Made by a program: the position numbers and the translations under genes
NCBI RefSeq assembly: GCF_000317635.1
Contig: NC_019779.1
Location: 1,178,001 to 1,242,000 of the forward strand
Reading direction: 5' to 3'
Length of the DNA stretch: 64,000 nucleotides
Source: Halothece sp. PCC 7418
GTDB lineage: Bacteria; Cyanobacteriota; Cyanobacteriia; Cyanobacteriales; Rubidibacteraceae
In this document: one piece after another, positions 42,627-53,603 of the stretch
How the letters are laid out: each line of letters begins with the position of its first letter
Position numbering within the stretch: the first letter of the stretch is position 1
The notes under the pieces: generated by a model
Databases searched by the model: none
Told to the model about the DNA's origin: nothing
What the model saw: the letters and a program-made list of their open reading frames with translations, nothing else

Positions 42627-43909
42627 AGGGTTAAGGATTGTGGATCATTTTCAATCAACTGCGCTAAATCTTGTAAGAAAGCAGCAGCATGAGCGCCATA
42701 AATGATGCGGTGGTCGCAGGTGATATTCACGCTCATCTGACGACGCACCCCAAACAGTCCGTCATCAGTGGCGACCACTTGCGGACGAGATGCGCCAATG
42801 GCAAGAATTCCGCCTTGTCCAGGCGGTAAAATCGCATCAAAGCGATCGACCCCAAACATTCCTAAGTTGGAAAGGGTAAAGGTACCCGTGCTATATTCTT
42901 CGGGTTGTAGTTGTTTACTGCGCGATCGTTTAACTAAATCTTTCCAGTTGCGAGAGAGGGTATAAATATCTTGTTCCGCAGCATTGCGTAAGACAGGGGT
43001 AATCAAACCACCATCTTCCATCGCGACTGCAACCGCAATATTAATCGCCGAGTTATATTGTGTTCCTTGATCCGTATAACTAGCATTGACTAAAGGATGT
43101 TTCTGGAGAGTGCTCGCCACCGCTTTCGCCAAGAGAGCAGTCATTGTTACCCCTTTCGACTTGATTTGTTGATAGAGTTTATCGAGTTCATCGGTGGTGA
43201 TGGTGTAACCAACATGGAACGTAGGAACTTGTACCGTTGCCGTCATGTTACGAACAACAGAACTTTGTAAGGTAGTAAAGGGAACCACTTCTCCTTTCCC
43301 AGCAGGTGCAGGTTGTGGTGTGGGTTGCGGGGCAGGCTGAGGCGTGGGTTGAGGGGCAGCTTGAGGAGTCGGTGTCGCGGGTGCTTGACCCGTTGCTGCT
43401 TCCACATCTGCTGCTACGATTCGACCGTGGGGGCCACTCCCTTGTAACGTTGCTAAATCAATGTTGTGTTCTTGGGCTAACTTACGGGCGCGAGGAGAAG
43501 CAATCACCCGACCATTTTCTTTTTTCGCAGCAGGGGCAGGTTGTACCGCTGGTGCTGCGGGTTCAGGTTTTGAAGGAGCAGGTGCAGCAGGTTCAGGGGT
43601 TTTGGTTTCTGCTGGAGTGCTGGCGGTTTGTTTGCTTTGGGCTTGTTGTTTTGCCGTTTCGATTTCTGCTTCAGTTTCAGCGAGTAAACCAATTGCTGAA
43701 CCAACAGGGGCTTGTTCTCCTTCTTGGACGAGAATGGTTGCTAAGTACCCATCATGGAACGACTCCACATCCATATCAGCTTTGTCTGATTCCACTACGA
43801 GGACGGTTTCCCCTTTCTCCACCTTATCACCAGGGGATTTTGCCCAAGAAACAATTTTTCCTTCGGTCATGGTTGAACTGAGGGCAGGCATGAAAATGTC
43901 GCGGATCAT
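42623..43909 (-). CDS. pdhC: Pyruvate dehydrogenase E2 (dihydrolipoamide acetyltransferase)
   Basis: A 428-residue protein with one lipoyl domain (lipoyl-lysine in [13 protein letters not shown] near 43), an Ala/Pro linker, an E3-binding domain ([19 protein letters not shown]) and the catalytic domain. Between the last two lies a [15 protein letters not shown]-type tandem hinge. The catalytic end is [20 protein letters not shown]: the usual HxxxDG has Tyr in place of Asp, as in cyanobacterial and plastid E2 proteins generally, so this is a lineage feature. It makes acetyl-CoA for lipid synthesis. Confidence 0.92.
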   Translation of the reverse strand: MIRDIFMPALSSTMTEGKIVSWAKSPGDKVEKGETVLVVESDKADMDVESFHDGYLATILVQEGEQAPVGSAIGLLAETEAEIETAKQQAQSKQTASTPAETKTPEPAAPAPSKPEPAAPAVQPAPAAKKENGRVIASPRARKLAQEHNIDLATLQGSGPHGRIVAADVEAATGQAPATPTPQAAPQPTPQPAPQPTPQPAPAGKGEVVPFTTLQSSVVRNMTATVQVPTFHVGYTITTDELDKLYQQIKSKGVTMTALLAKAVASTLQKHPLVNASYTDQGTQYNSAINIAVAVAMEDGGLITPVLRNAAEQDIYTLSRNWKDLVKRSRSKQLQPEEYSTGTFTLSNLGMFGVDRFDAILPPGQGGILAIGASRPQVVATDDGLFGVRRQMSVNITCDHRIIYGAHAAAFLQDLAQLIENDPQSLTL

Positions 43910-43997
43910 AGAGTCGTTCCCTTAAGCGTAGATAATTAACGGTCAATAATTAACAATTACCAACTATACCAATGATCAGGCTCGGATGGCACAAGGA

Positions 43998-44023
43998 TAT
44001 AGCACGACTTGAAAAGGGAAAGG
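43998..44023. repeat. TATAGCAC...ACTTGAAAAGGG repeat, second copy
   Basis: Twenty-six bases match the unit at 13600-13625 with a single difference. It lies in the 276-bp gap between pdhC and the chemotaxis operon. It starts with the same TATAGC as the MITE family, so it may be a related end. Confidence 0.55.
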
Positions 44024-44185
44024 GTACTTTGCAGAAAACGCATCAAATTTATTCTTTCTGAAAGGTTTTGTATCAAATATTACTTCGATAGCCGTATTAG
44101 TCTTATATGATTCGAGTCAGTTGCTGATTGAGTGAAAGCTCAAGTAAAGCCTTGAAGCAAGCCATAAAAAGATTATTTTAACTAT

Positions 44186-45340
44186 ATGGTAGAACCACTT
44201 TCTTCTGTTTTAGACGCAACCACCTCAGTGGTCAAGGCGCTGAAAGAAATATCGAAAAAAGAACTATCTGGACAACTCACCATCCGTTTTTTTAATTCTC
44301 ATTCTACAGGTTGGCGAGTGTATATCGGACGCGGAAAAGTTCATTACGCCAGTAGTTTAGTGGCTAACCAAGAGCGAATTAATTATTTATTGTCTCATTA
44401 TTTTCCTGATCTCAACCGTCATCCGATGCAAGATCAGGAACAGGAATATGATTATCTTTGTTCCTTTTGGCGGTCTGGAAAAATTTCTCTGCAAGACCTT
44501 AGACAAGTCATCTATACCCTAACCCAAGAAGCATTAATTCATTGTTTTGCTTCACCCCCTGTGCAATTGGAATTTGAAGAGAGCGTGGGGCTAGATCCGA
44601 TTTTGGTTTCGGCTTCCGTGAAGAAGATTGCTTATTCGGTTCGTCCGCAAGTTTTGGGGTGGATGAAGCTACGAGAAGGGATTTCATCTCCTTTGTGGCG
44701 CGTGGGAACAGAGCAATTAAATGGATTTTACAACGCGATCGCGCAAAACAGTTTATCTCAACAGAGCAATATTAATTCTTCTCTGGCTCAGTTAAAACCC
44801 CTAGCACAAGCTCTAACTGCATTTCCGAATCTTTACGCTCTGGCTCAGGAATTTAAGGTTGATGTTCTCACTCTCGCCCAAGAGTTGCAACCCTACGCCG
44901 AACAAAAACAACTGCAAATCAAGCCTTACGAAGAACCAAAAGCACCAAACGGAGAAACACCAGTGGTTGCTTGCATTGATGATAGTCATACAGTGCAACG
45001 GAATGTGAAGTTAACCCTAGAAACCGCAGGTTACGAAGTGATTTCCTTAACTGAACCAGGTCGCGCCCTGACAGCCCTTGCTCGCAAGAAACCCGTTCTA
45101 ATTTTAATGGATATTACCATGCCCGATATGAATGGCTATGATCTCTCCCGAATGTTACGAAAATCCGCATCCTTAGCGGAAGTTCCCATTGTCATGCTAA
45201 CGGGGCGCGATGGGGTTGTGGATCGATTACGGGCGCGAATGGTGGGAGCCAATGATTACATTACCAAACCTTTCAATCCTCACCAACTGATTCAACTGGT
45301 TCAAGCATTAACCCGTCAACCTCAACCTGTGGAGCAATAA
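44186..45340 (+). CDS. pilG: PATAN-domain response regulator (PilG/PixG type)
   Basis: A 384-residue protein. The N-terminal PATAN (DUF4388-like) domain has KELSGQLTIRFFNSHS and WRVYIGRGKVHYASS. A helical middle region follows. The C-terminal CheY-type receiver (about 258-380) has VACIDDSHTVQRNVKLTLE, phospho-Asp in PVLILMDITMPDMNGYDL and KPFNPHQL. In Synechocystis such proteins head operons controlling type IV pilus motility. It is the first of five coupled genes. PixG is the alternative assignment; the MCP of this operon lacks a GAF photoreceptor, which favours Pil. Confidence 0.82.
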   Translation: MVEPLSSVLDATTSVVKALKEISKKELSGQLTIRFFNSHSTGWRVYIGRGKVHYASSLVANQERINYLLSHYFPDLNRHPMQDQEQEYDYLCSFWRSGKISLQDLRQVIYTLTQEALIHCFASPPVQLEFEESVGLDPILVSASVKKIAYSVRPQVLGWMKLREGISSPLWRVGTEQLNGFYNAIAQNSLSQQSNINSSLAQLKPLAQALTAFPNLYALAQEFKVDVLTLAQELQPYAEQKQLQIKPYEEPKAPNGETPVVACIDDSHTVQRNVKLTLETAGYEVISLTEPGRALTALARKKPVLILMDITMPDMNGYDLSRMLRKSASLAEVPIVMLTGRDGVVDRLRARMVGANDYITKPFNPHQLIQLVQALTRQPQPVEQ

Positions 45341-45343
45341 AAA

Positions 45344-45715
45344 ATGACAACTGTTTTAATCGTTGAAGATGGTCACGCCGATCAAAAATTAATGGTTTCC
45401 CTGCTAGAACAATCAGGATATGAAGTCGTTGCGAAAAATTCAGTGGAAGAAGCAGAAAGCTGGTTACTTCAAGAAAAACATGATCCTGATTTAATTGTGC
45501 TCGATATTGTGATGCCTGGTTCTAGCGGTTTAGAATTATGTCGCGAAATTAGAGCAAATGAGACATTAAAAAATATTCCGATTGTTTTCTGTTCTTCTAA
45601 AAATAAAGAATTTGACCAATTTTGGGCGCTGCGTCAGGGGGGAAATGCCTATCTGACAAAACCTTTTCTCCCTAAAGAATTTTTGAATACTGTCGCTGAA
45701 CAATTAGCGTCCTGA
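45344..45715 (+). CDS. pilH: CheY-like single-domain response regulator (PilH/PixH type)
   Basis: A 123-residue receiver. LIVEDGHADQKLMVSLLEQ near the start, phospho-Asp in LIVLDIVMPGSSGLELCREI near 52 and AYLTKPFLPKEFL. The QGGNAYLTKPF stretch is typical of the PilH class. It starts 3 bp after pilG and its stop overlaps the next start (TGATG). It should relay or drain phosphate from the hybrid CheA. Confidence 0.85.
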   Translation: MTTVLIVEDGHADQKLMVSLLEQSGYEVVAKNSVEEAESWLLQEKHDPDLIVLDIVMPGSSGLELCREIRANETLKNIPIVFCSSKNKEFDQFWALRQGGNAYLTKPFLPKEFLNTVAEQLAS

Positions 45716-46206
45716 TGGCAAAAGATTACTTTCAGATTACGGTTAGACAATCTCTCGGTTTACTAATTCCCATTTCAGAAACAGTAGAAGTGGTGACTTG
45801 TTTACGAAAAGAGATTTGTCCCATTCCAGGTGTTGTTCCGCCCTTAAGAGGGGTTTTAAACCAGCGCGGAAGACTACTGTGGATTTTTGGTTTAGGAGAT
45901 GCTCTTCAGTTACCTCAAAAAGAACAAAGAAGACGCGCCCAAGATCGCTTAACTGTTGTCATTCTCACTTCACAAACCGAAACCAACCTTCGGTTAGGGG
46001 CTGTGGTGAGCAGTTTACAAGGGATTATTTCCCTCTCAGAAACCGCATTTGGTGAAGTTCCTTCTGGGTTTCGTCCCCAAGCCCGCCAATTTTTAGCTGG
46101 AATCACGAAAGTCAATGATAAAAAAGTTGCTATCGTTGATACTGCTGCGATTTTCGACCATTTACAACAATCCTCTCTTTCTAGTTATTCATCCGTATTA
46201 TCATGA
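45715..46206 (+). CDS. pilI: CheW-like coupling protein (PilI/PixI type)
   Basis: A 163-residue CheW-fold protein: [20 protein letters not shown], then [20 protein letters not shown] (the conserved CheW stretch near 38-58) and [18 protein letters not shown]. It bridges the receptor and the CheA-type kinase. It overlaps both neighbours (TGATG upstream, ATGA downstream), so expression is stoichiometrically coupled. Confidence 0.85.
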   Translation: MAKDYFQITVRQSLGLLIPISETVEVVTCLRKEICPIPGVVPPLRGVLNQRGRLLWIFGLGDALQLPQKEQRRRAQDRLTVVILTSQTETNLRLGAVVSSLQGIISLSETAFGEVPSGFRPQARQFLAGITKVNDKKVAIVDTAAIFDHLQQSSLSSYSSVLS

Positions 46207-48704
46207 CTCAATCCCCGATTTCTCAACAAATTGATATCGCAACTTTGGCTAGCAAAATCACCGAAGCCAGTCGCAAAGAAGAACAAGGTCAACTCGAAGA
46301 AGCTAGGCAACTGTATCAGGAGGTTGCAGAGGCTGATCCTCATGGCAGTTTGGGGGGAAGTGCTCTCCGCGCGATCGCGCATTTAGATGATATCAATAGG
46401 ACAACGCCTTCTATTTCCATCTCTCAAGCTGAATCATCCACCGCAACTGCGCCAACCAACCCTTTACAACAAGGATGGCAATGGTTTAAGAATCGTCCGA
46501 TTGCGAAAAAACAACTTGCCACACTGGGGATTTCTGAGGTGACATCTCTTGCACTGGTTGCAGTCAGTTCAGTATTACTTTTTGTTGGGTTACGAGCGCA
46601 ATTAAAAGAACAAAGTCAATCAGAGTTAGCCGTTGCAGATATTGCCTATAACCTCAAAATTGACCAAATGGGCTTTGGTTTTCGCGGACAAGCGGATAAC
46701 ACCGCAATTATTAACGCAGCCATTGCAGGACAAGGAAATGATACTGTAGATCAAATTCTCAGTAACGAAATTCGCAAGCGTAAGATTGAATTTGCCACCT
46801 TAGTTAGTCCCGAAGCAAAGGTCATTGAGGATGCCAATGGTTTGGCGGTGGGAAGCACATTTAATCCCAATAATTTAGTTAATGCAGCGATTAACCGTGG
46901 GGAACAAATCAAAACCACAGAAATCATTAGTGCGGATACGCTCAGGGAAGCTAACCCGCCAAACTTGGACACATTTGATCTCGAAAACCGAAACAACTTT
47001 CTGATTCGCTACACAATTACCCCTGTTAAACAAGCAGATGCAACAGTAGGCGTATTGATTTCGGGAGACGTTGTGAAAGAGCCCATTGTGGAGAAAATTA
47101 ATACATCTTTTGAAGGGGGTTATAGTGCTGTTTATCTGGCTCAACCCGATGGAGAATTTGTTTTAGGAACATCGCAAGAACAAACAGCAAATGGAATCGA
47201 TGCCAATGTTGCTATCCCTTCCACTCAGTTGTTAGAAAAAGCACTGAATCAACCTGAAACAGTGGTAATCAATTGGATGAGTTTAGGCGGTCAAGGATAT
47301 GCCACTTCCGCCCACGCGATTACAAATTATAGGGGAGAGCCGATTGGTGTTTTAGTGCGAGGAACCGCAGCCACGCAATTGAATCAACTTTTAAGTAATA
47401 CCCTCATTACGCTAGCTATCTCAGTTGTCATTGCAATCATTGTTGATATTATTCTGGCGCGTCAAGTTTCAGGATTAATTGCCACCCCCATCCAGAAATT
47501 AAGAGAATCCACAAAACGTTTTTCACGGGGAGAAAAAGGGGTTCGCGCCAAAATTGAAACCAATGATGAAATTGGTGAGTTAGCCCGCACTTTTAATGAG
47601 ATGGCGGATAATATAAATAATTCAGAAGCGATGATGGCAGAACAAAGCCGTCTTAAGGAAAAAGAAGCGGAATATCAACGTCAAGAAAGAGAACAACTGC
47701 AACAAGAAGTAGTGAATCTTCTGTTGGAAATTGATGAAGCGCGGAAAGGAGATTTAACGGTTCGCGCCACGGTTGTGGAAGGGGAAATGGGATCCGTTGC
47801 AGATGCGTTTAATGCCACGATTCGCAGTTTACGAGAAATTGTGATGCAGGTGCAAACGGTGGTGAACCAAGTGCAACAGTCCGCAACCACCAGTGAAACG
47901 TCAATTCAACATTTATCGGAAGATGCAACGACGCAAGCCCAAGAAGTGACTCATACTCTCAGCGCGATCGAGCAAATGAGTCAGTCGATTCAAGCAGTGG
48001 CAAATTCGGCGCAAGAAGCTGCGGACATTTCCCGTCAAACCCGAGAAGCTGCGCAAAGTGGGGAATCAGCCATGGATCGCACGGTTGGCAGTATTGATAA
48101 TATTCGCAATAGTACGGGAGAAACCTCGAAAAAAGTGAAACGCCTCGCAGAATCGTCCCAAGAAATTTCTAAAATCGTGAGTATCATTTCTGGTATTTCC
48201 GAAAAAACCAACTTACTGGCGTTTAATGCTTCCATTGAGGCTTCTCGCGCGGGGGAACATGGGGAAGGTTTCCGCATTGTTGCGGATGAGGTGCGGAGAC
48301 TCGCGGAACGGGTGACGGAATCCACGAAAGAAATTTCGCAGTTAGTAGAAACCATTCAAACTGAGACTGGGGAAGTGTTGGCGACGATGGAAGAAAGTAC
48401 CGCTCATGTTGTCGCTGGAACCGAGTTAGTGGGAGAAACCAAGCAAAACTTACAACAGTTAGCCCAGTTGAGTGAAAAAGCAGATCAACTCCTACAGTCG
48501 ATTTCTACCAGTACCGTTTCCCAAGCGGAAACCTCACAACAAGTTACGGGAACCATGCAAGGAGTGGTAGAAAAATCACAAGCCACGTCTAGCGAGTCAC
48601 AAACCGTTGCTCAATCCTTACAGTCGCTGGTGCAATTATCTCAAGATCTCCAGAATTCTCTATCTCGATTCCAAGTAGAAAAACAACAGCAGGAAGAGGG
48701 TTAA
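46203..48704 (+). CDS. pilJ: Methyl-accepting chemotaxis protein (PilJ type)
   Basis: An 833-residue receptor. Residues 1-60 resemble a TPR-like helix pair ([20 protein letters not shown]). The first membrane helix is near 112-132, an extracytoplasmic sensing domain spans about 135-390, and the second helix ([19 protein letters not shown]) is near 400. HAMP regions follow ([19 protein letters not shown], and a second with [20 protein letters not shown]). The signalling tip is [20 protein letters not shown]. No GAF domain is present, so it is not a PixJ-type phytochrome photoreceptor. The start overlaps pilI. Confidence 0.88.
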   Translation: MTQSPISQQIDIATLASKITEASRKEEQGQLEEARQLYQEVAEADPHGSLGGSALRAIAHLDDINRTTPSISISQAESSTATAPTNPLQQGWQWFKNRPIAKKQLATLGISEVTSLALVAVSSVLLFVGLRAQLKEQSQSELAVADIAYNLKIDQMGFGFRGQADNTAIINAAIAGQGNDTVDQILSNEIRKRKIEFATLVSPEAKVIEDANGLAVGSTFNPNNLVNAAINRGEQIKTTEIISADTLREANPPNLDTFDLENRNNFLIRYTITPVKQADATVGVLISGDVVKEPIVEKINTSFEGGYSAVYLAQPDGEFVLGTSQEQTANGIDANVAIPSTQLLEKALNQPETVVINWMSLGGQGYATSAHAITNYRGEPIGVLVRGTAATQLNQLLSNTLITLAISVVIAIIVDIILARQVSGLIATPIQKLRESTKRFSRGEKGVRAKIETNDEIGELARTFNEMADNINNSEAMMAEQSRLKEKEAEYQRQEREQLQQEVVNLLLEIDEARKGDLTVRATVVEGEMGSVADAFNATIRSLREIVMQVQTVVNQVQQSATTSETSIQHLSEDATTQAQEVTHTLSAIEQMSQSIQAVANSAQEAADISRQTREAAQSGESAMDRTVGSIDNIRNSTGETSKKVKRLAESSQEISKIVSIISGISEKTNLLAFNASIEASRAGEHGEGFRIVADEVRRLAERVTESTKEISQLVETIQTETGEVLATMEESTAHVVAGTELVGETKQNLQQLAQLSEKADQLLQSISTSTVSQAETSQQVTGTMQGVVEKSQATSSESQTVAQSLQSLVQLSQDLQNSLSRFQVEKQQQEEG

Positions 48705-48707
48705 CTG

Positions 48708-51347
48708 ATGTTAGATGCTACTCAACTCGACGCGATCGCGCAGGAAGCTCGGATGTGTTTTCTCTATGAAGATGCACCCGACTATCAAACCCAGTTAGAA
48801 GCAGGATTATCGGCATTATATAACGGGGAAAATGTATCCGAGGCAATTCACAGCTTAATGAAAACCGCCCACTCCCTCAAAGGCGGTGCAGGAATTGCTC
48901 AGCTTTCGGATCTGAGTACCCTCGCCCACCAGTTAGAAGACTTATTAGAAGCCCTCTATCATCAGCGCGTCACAGAAACGGATGTTGCTTATGATTTACT
49001 CTGTCAAGGGGTAGAGGAAGTCAGTGTCGTCATTGCGAATGCTTTACAGAAAGACACGCCACCCACAGCAGTCTCTTCTGAATTACTGAGCGCGATCGCG
49101 CAATTTCTCGACAGTCTCCCTGAAACAGGAGAAGAAAATCAAGAATCTGATTCAGCTACAGCAGAAGCAGAAAGCATTCCTTTTGCGATCATTCAATCAG
49201 CTTTAGAAGTAGATTTAGAAGAATGTATCGAACGAGTGGAACCGCTTCTAAACGCATCCAGTGATCAACTCATTCCTGCAATACAAAGTTTTTGTGAAGA
49301 ATGTGTTCTCCTGGCGGAAACTTTAAGCCTCGATTGGTTACAACAAGATATTCAGCCCTTACAAACTGCTTTAAAAGAGGATCACGAAAACCTTTCTAGC
49401 ATTGCTGAAACCACTCTCAATACTTTACGAGACCATCGCCAACAATGCTTAAACGGGGAAGCCCTCAGCACCCAATCGGAAACCGTTGATTCAGAAACGT
49501 CTCTCCCTGAAGTCACTCCCAGTAATCTCTCTGCTGATCCCGGATTGAGCTTAAAAATGCCCGTTACTCGGCTCGATCGCATGAGTAACACCTTTGGGGA
49601 ACTAATTATTAACTATGAACGGTTGAACTTAATTAGTCAACAACTGCAAGCAGCCAATCGTTCGTTACATAAACATAGCTTCCAACTCTCGCCCATTAAA
49701 GAACAAGTCCAAACCTTTTATGACCAACTTGCCACAAACCTGAATTATTTCAATCAAACCCCAACCAACGATGAATTTGATCCCTTACAACTGGATCAAT
49801 ATAGTCACTTTCATCAAACGTTACAAGACTTTCAAGAATTAATGGTACGGGTGCAAGAAAACCGCGCGGATATTGATATTATTGCTCGTGATTTTCAAGA
49901 CACCTTAGAAGAACTCCTCAGCTTTCTTAATACACTTCGGACTGATATTACCAATTCTCGTTTAATTCCATTTAAAACTTACGCCCAACGCTTTAATGTT
50001 CCCCTACAAAACTTAAATGAACGCTATCATAAATCAGTCCAACTCGTGTTAGAGGGAGAAGATACCCTTGTTGATCAAGTTATTTTAGAACAGTTACAAA
50101 CGCCCTTAACCCATCTGTTTCGGAATGCCTTTGATCATGGAATTGAAACCACAGAAGAAAGAATAACTGTTGATAAATCGCCCATTGCGACAATTAAATT
50201 TCAGGCAAGATTACAAGGAAATCGAATCCTAATTGATATTAGTGATGATGGTCGCGGAATTAGTTTAGAAAACGTTTTTGCCAAAGCGAAAGCACAAGGG
50301 TTAACCCAACGAGAAAATCCTCAAGAATTAACCCGAGACCAAATTTTAGAATTTCTATTTTTACCGAACTTTTCCACCGCAAAAACCGTTTCTGATTTAT
50401 CGGGTCGCGGAGTCGGTTTAGATGTGGTGCGAATGCAAGTGGAACGCCTCAACGGTACTGTCAATATTGATTCCACTCTCGGTCAAGGAACAACCTTTAC
50501 ACTTTCGATTCCGCTTACTCTGAGTATTTTACCCTTTCTGCTTTGTCGCGCCCAGCAACAAACCCTTGCCATTCCTGCCAGTAAAATTTTAGCCGTGGTT
50601 AGCCTGAAAGAAATGTCAGAGAATCAAACTCTGATTTGGCATCAGCAACGGCTTCCCGTTTATCCTTTATTACAATTACTACCCTATCCTGACCCGATTC
50701 CCCCCAGTGGTCAAGAACCCATTGGCTTAGTTTTAAATATCAATGAAACTCTGATTGTTGTGGGAATTGACGGCTTACAAGGAGAACGAGAATTAGTCGT
50801 CAAACCCTTTGATCGCACAATTCCGGTTCCGCCTTATGTGGCTGGCTGTACGGTTTTAGGAACAGGAGACGTGGTTCCTGTGGTTGACCCCGATTATTGG
50901 GGTGATCTCTTATCCTTCGTTCAATCGCCAACCCTTGCATCTCATACCACCCATCAAACAGACAAAGATCCAACGATTTTAGTCATTGATGATTCGGTAG
51001 CGGTTCGACGCAACCTGGAAAGTTTACTCACTAAATCAGGCTATGACGTGATTAGTTGTCGCGATGGGAAAGAAGCCACTGCAACCCTTGATGAACCGGG
51101 AAAAGAAATTAATGTCGTCATTTCTGATATTGAAATGCCTCGTTTAGATGGGTTTGGTGTTTTGCAAGCGATCCGGTCTCATTCCCGTTGGCATTCTCTC
51201 CCCGTGATTATGCTAACCTCACGGGAACACGAACGACATCGACAAAAAGCGTTTAGTTTGGGCGCAACGGATTATATTGGGAAACCATTTAGTCCGCAAA
51301 AGTTACTAACAACGGTTCAACAGTATGCCTTGGAGACGGTAAGATAA
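48708..51347 (+). CDS. pilL: Hybrid CheA histidine kinase with receiver (PilL type)
   Basis: An 879-residue kinase. The HPt domain has the phospho-His55 in MKTAHSLKGGAG. A second four-helix segment (about 160-240) lacks a comparable His. The dimerisation domain starts VTRLDRMSNTFGELIINYER. The ATPase has PLTHLFRNAFDHGIE (N box), DISDDGRGISLENVFAKA (G1) and GRGVGLDVVRMQVERLNGT (G2). A CheW domain and a C-terminal receiver (DDSVAVRRNLESLL, phospho-Asp in VVISDIEMPRLDGF) finish the chain. It is the last gene of the operon; no cheB or cheR is adjacent. Confidence 0.9.
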   Translation: MLDATQLDAIAQEARMCFLYEDAPDYQTQLEAGLSALYNGENVSEAIHSLMKTAHSLKGGAGIAQLSDLSTLAHQLEDLLEALYHQRVTETDVAYDLLCQGVEEVSVVIANALQKDTPPTAVSSELLSAIAQFLDSLPETGEENQESDSATAEAESIPFAIIQSALEVDLEECIERVEPLLNASSDQLIPAIQSFCEECVLLAETLSLDWLQQDIQPLQTALKEDHENLSSIAETTLNTLRDHRQQCLNGEALSTQSETVDSETSLPEVTPSNLSADPGLSLKMPVTRLDRMSNTFGELIINYERLNLISQQLQAANRSLHKHSFQLSPIKEQVQTFYDQLATNLNYFNQTPTNDEFDPLQLDQYSHFHQTLQDFQELMVRVQENRADIDIIARDFQDTLEELLSFLNTLRTDITNSRLIPFKTYAQRFNVPLQNLNERYHKSVQLVLEGEDTLVDQVILEQLQTPLTHLFRNAFDHGIETTEERITVDKSPIATIKFQARLQGNRILIDISDDGRGISLENVFAKAKAQGLTQRENPQELTRDQILEFLFLPNFSTAKTVSDLSGRGVGLDVVRMQVERLNGTVNIDSTLGQGTTFTLSIPLTLSILPFLLCRAQQQTLAIPASKILAVVSLKEMSENQTLIWHQQRLPVYPLLQLLPYPDPIPPSGQEPIGLVLNINETLIVVGIDGLQGERELVVKPFDRTIPVPPYVAGCTVLGTGDVVPVVDPDYWGDLLSFVQSPTLASHTTHQTDKDPTILVIDDSVAVRRNLESLLTKSGYDVISCRDGKEATATLDEPGKEINVVISDIEMPRLDGFGVLQAIRSHSRWHSLPVIMLTSREHERHRQKAFSLGATDYIGKPFSPQKLLTTVQQYALETVR

Positions 51348-51377
51348 ACTTTTTCAGCCGACCCTAATAAGCAATCT

Positions 51378-53531
51378 TCAGGAATAATAAGGTCTATGGG
51401 GTTCACCGAATAAAATTAAGGAACAAGTGAGAGAATTGATTACTTCTGTCGTTACATCACTAACCGCTAATCCTCCTGCTGTGCGACGACGCAGCGATCG
51501 CAGCACGACGAGATCAAACGATCGCGCAGCCCGAATAATGACTTCAGAAGCGCGATCGTAAGCAATGGTTTTAATCCGATAATTAATCTCTGCGCCTCCT
51601 TGCTGCAAGACTTGTTCAATCTCTTGTTCAAACGCTAAGATTTGATCTTTCGTCGTTCTCGGGTCACACACATGAAGATACGTTACCGAAGATTGATGCG
51701 TATCCGCAAACAACTGAGAAAACCGAATCACCCGAACCGCAGACACGCTGAGGTTTTTCACGGGAACGAGAATCCGACGCAGATTAATCGGTTCATCCAA
51801 TAAGCGCGTGACCACCACAGGACAATGAGACGACCAAATCACATTATTAATTAAATTGCCAAATAAGCGCGATCTTAACCCCGTTGTCGTTTCACTCCAG
51901 CCCATTACAATTAAACTTGCTTTTTGTTCTCTGGCGGTGCGAGTAATCCCTTCTGCGATATCGTCATCAATGCGTAATAGCGGACTCGCCTTAACCTGAA
52001 ACTCGTTACTGTACTTTTCCCCCTTCGCTAAGAGTTTTTCTTGCTGCTGAATGGACACAGAAAGCTGTGGTTCATCCATGTGGACATGGGCTTGTACTAC
52101 CGTTAAGGGAACAAGGATTCCCGACTCGTGACGGGCTAACAACGCTCCCATTTCAATTAAATAGCGTTCTGTCATCGGGTTATATACAGGAACGACTACC
52201 GTAAACAAATTTTCTTGGGCTTTCACTAAAGCAGGATTAATAATCTCCTGTTGTAATTCTTCCTCCACCTGTTCCCACCAAACCCAATCTTCTCCCGTAT
52301 TCAGTCCAGTTGTCGCTAAAGGAAGTTTACTTCCAAAACGTTCCGTGAATAACGGCCCCACTAAGGAAGTCACCAGCATTAAAACAATGACTGTATTAAA
52401 GACTGCTTGCGGAATTAACCCCGCTTGTACCCCTGCTAGAGCAGCAGCTAAGGTTGCAGCCACCTGCGGTAAGGAAAGCGACCACATCGTCAAGGTTTCA
52501 TCCCAAGAATAGCGATAGAACAGTTTAGCGAGAAACGCTGCTAAAAACTTAGATACAAATAACCCCACAATCATCGCCAAGGGGAAAGCAAAATTAAAGC
52601 GAAGGGTTTCAATAAAAACAGGAATATCGAGTAATAAGCCCATACTGACAAAAAAGAAGGGAATAAATAGGGTACTGCCAACAAATTCCACTTTTTCCTC
52701 CACAGGGCTGTGTCCTACGACATCATTCACCGCTAAACCCACTAGAAACGCCCCGACAATTTTATCGACATTAACCAGTTGCGCCCCCACTGACGCGAGA
52801 AATACCACCAACAAGACAAACAGAAACTGATTACTTTCCTCGTCTCCCGTGCGTTGAAAATATTTTTTACCTGCCCAATCGACCCCAAATAACACCAAAG
52901 CAGAATAAAGAACAAGCCCCACCAATTGCAAAGTTAAGCTAGTAGCAGACAAGTCTCCCGCATGAATGGCGATACAAATAGCAAGAACTAACAATGCAGC
53001 AATGTCAGTGAAGATTGTTGCGCCAATCGTGACAATGACCGATTCATTACTACTAACCCCAAGCCGATTCACAATCGGGAAGCCTAAAAGGGTATGGGAG
53101 GCAATGAGAGAACCAATGAGAATGGACGCATTCCAGCCATAATCAAAGCCTTGGGCAATACCGAAGCCGAAAACAAGCGGGAACATAAATGTAGCCAGAC
53201 CAAAAGAGATCGCGCGATTTTTCTTTTTCCGAAATTCCTCTAGATCAATTTCTAGACCTGCCACAAACATCAAATAGATTTTCCCCACATCCGACAGCAG
53301 TTTCATGGTTTCGCTGTCCTTGTTGAGGAGTTGTAAGCCATCATTACCGAGAATAATACCCGCTACCAGTAGCCCCACTAATCCTGGTAAGCGCAACCGC
53401 TCAAAAATGGGAGGAATGGTGAGGCTAACAAGGAGTAGAATGGTGAATTCAACCAGTGGACTATCGGAGATAAAAGAAAACAAGGTCGCTCCAACTGAAT
53501 CAACAAGAAAGTTAACCTGATCATAGTTCAC
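51378..53531 (-). CDS. CPA2-type cation/proton antiporter with universal stress domains
   Basis: A 717-residue protein. Residues about 25-405 hold some 12 membrane helices: LPGLVGLLVAGIILGNDGLQ near 50, SHTLLGFPIVNRLGV near 150 and the conserved acidic TDIAALLVLAICIAI near 172. The cytoplasmic half has two UspA-like domains (about 435-575 and 585-710), the first with VMGWSETTTGLRSRLFGN and VIWSSHCPVVVTRLL. Such fused exchangers move Na+ or K+ against H+. Nucleotide sensing by the Usp part is a plausible control. It converges on the chemotaxis operon, 30 bp away. Confidence 0.87.
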   Translation of the reverse strand: MNYDQVNFLVDSVGATLFSFISDSPLVEFTILLLVSLTIPPIFERLRLPGLVGLLVAGIILGNDGLQLLNKDSETMKLLSDVGKIYLMFVAGLEIDLEEFRKKKNRAISFGLATFMFPLVFGFGIAQGFDYGWNASILIGSLIASHTLLGFPIVNRLGVSSNESVIVTIGATIFTDIAALLVLAICIAIHAGDLSATSLTLQLVGLVLYSALVLFGVDWAGKKYFQRTGDEESNQFLFVLLVVFLASVGAQLVNVDKIVGAFLVGLAVNDVVGHSPVEEKVEFVGSTLFIPFFFVSMGLLLDIPVFIETLRFNFAFPLAMIVGLFVSKFLAAFLAKLFYRYSWDETLTMWSLSLPQVAATLAAALAGVQAGLIPQAVFNTVIVLMLVTSLVGPLFTERFGSKLPLATTGLNTGEDWVWWEQVEEELQQEIINPALVKAQENLFTVVVPVYNPMTERYLIEMGALLARHESGILVPLTVVQAHVHMDEPQLSVSIQQQEKLLAKGEKYSNEFQVKASPLLRIDDDIAEGITRTAREQKASLIVMGWSETTTGLRSRLFGNLINNVIWSSHCPVVVTRLLDEPINLRRILVPVKNLSVSAVRVIRFSQLFADTHQSSVTYLHVCDPRTTKDQILAFEQEIEQVLQQGGAEINYRIKTIAYDRASEVIIRAARSFDLVVLRSLRRRTAGGLAVSDVTTEVINSLTCSLILFGEPHRPYYS

Positions 53532-53550
53532 CGAGTTTGATCTGCGATGA

Positions 53551-53572
53551 CCCCCGACCTTCGCTGCGGGGG
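53551..53572 (-). terminator. Hairpin downstream of guaA
   Basis: CCCCCG (53551-53556) and CGGGGG (53567-53572) form a 6-bp GC stem 32 bp after the guaA stop. No T-run follows, so termination is possible but unproved. Confidence 0.4.
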
Positions 53573-53603
53573 ATGAGCTTAAAAGACACTATTCCCGATC
53601 AAA

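Noticed and set aside
42623-42720. Loss of the catalytic Asp in the E2 HxxxDG motif (DHRIIYG)
   Set aside because: Cyanobacterial and plastid E2 proteins commonly have Tyr here, so it is not a defect of this gene.
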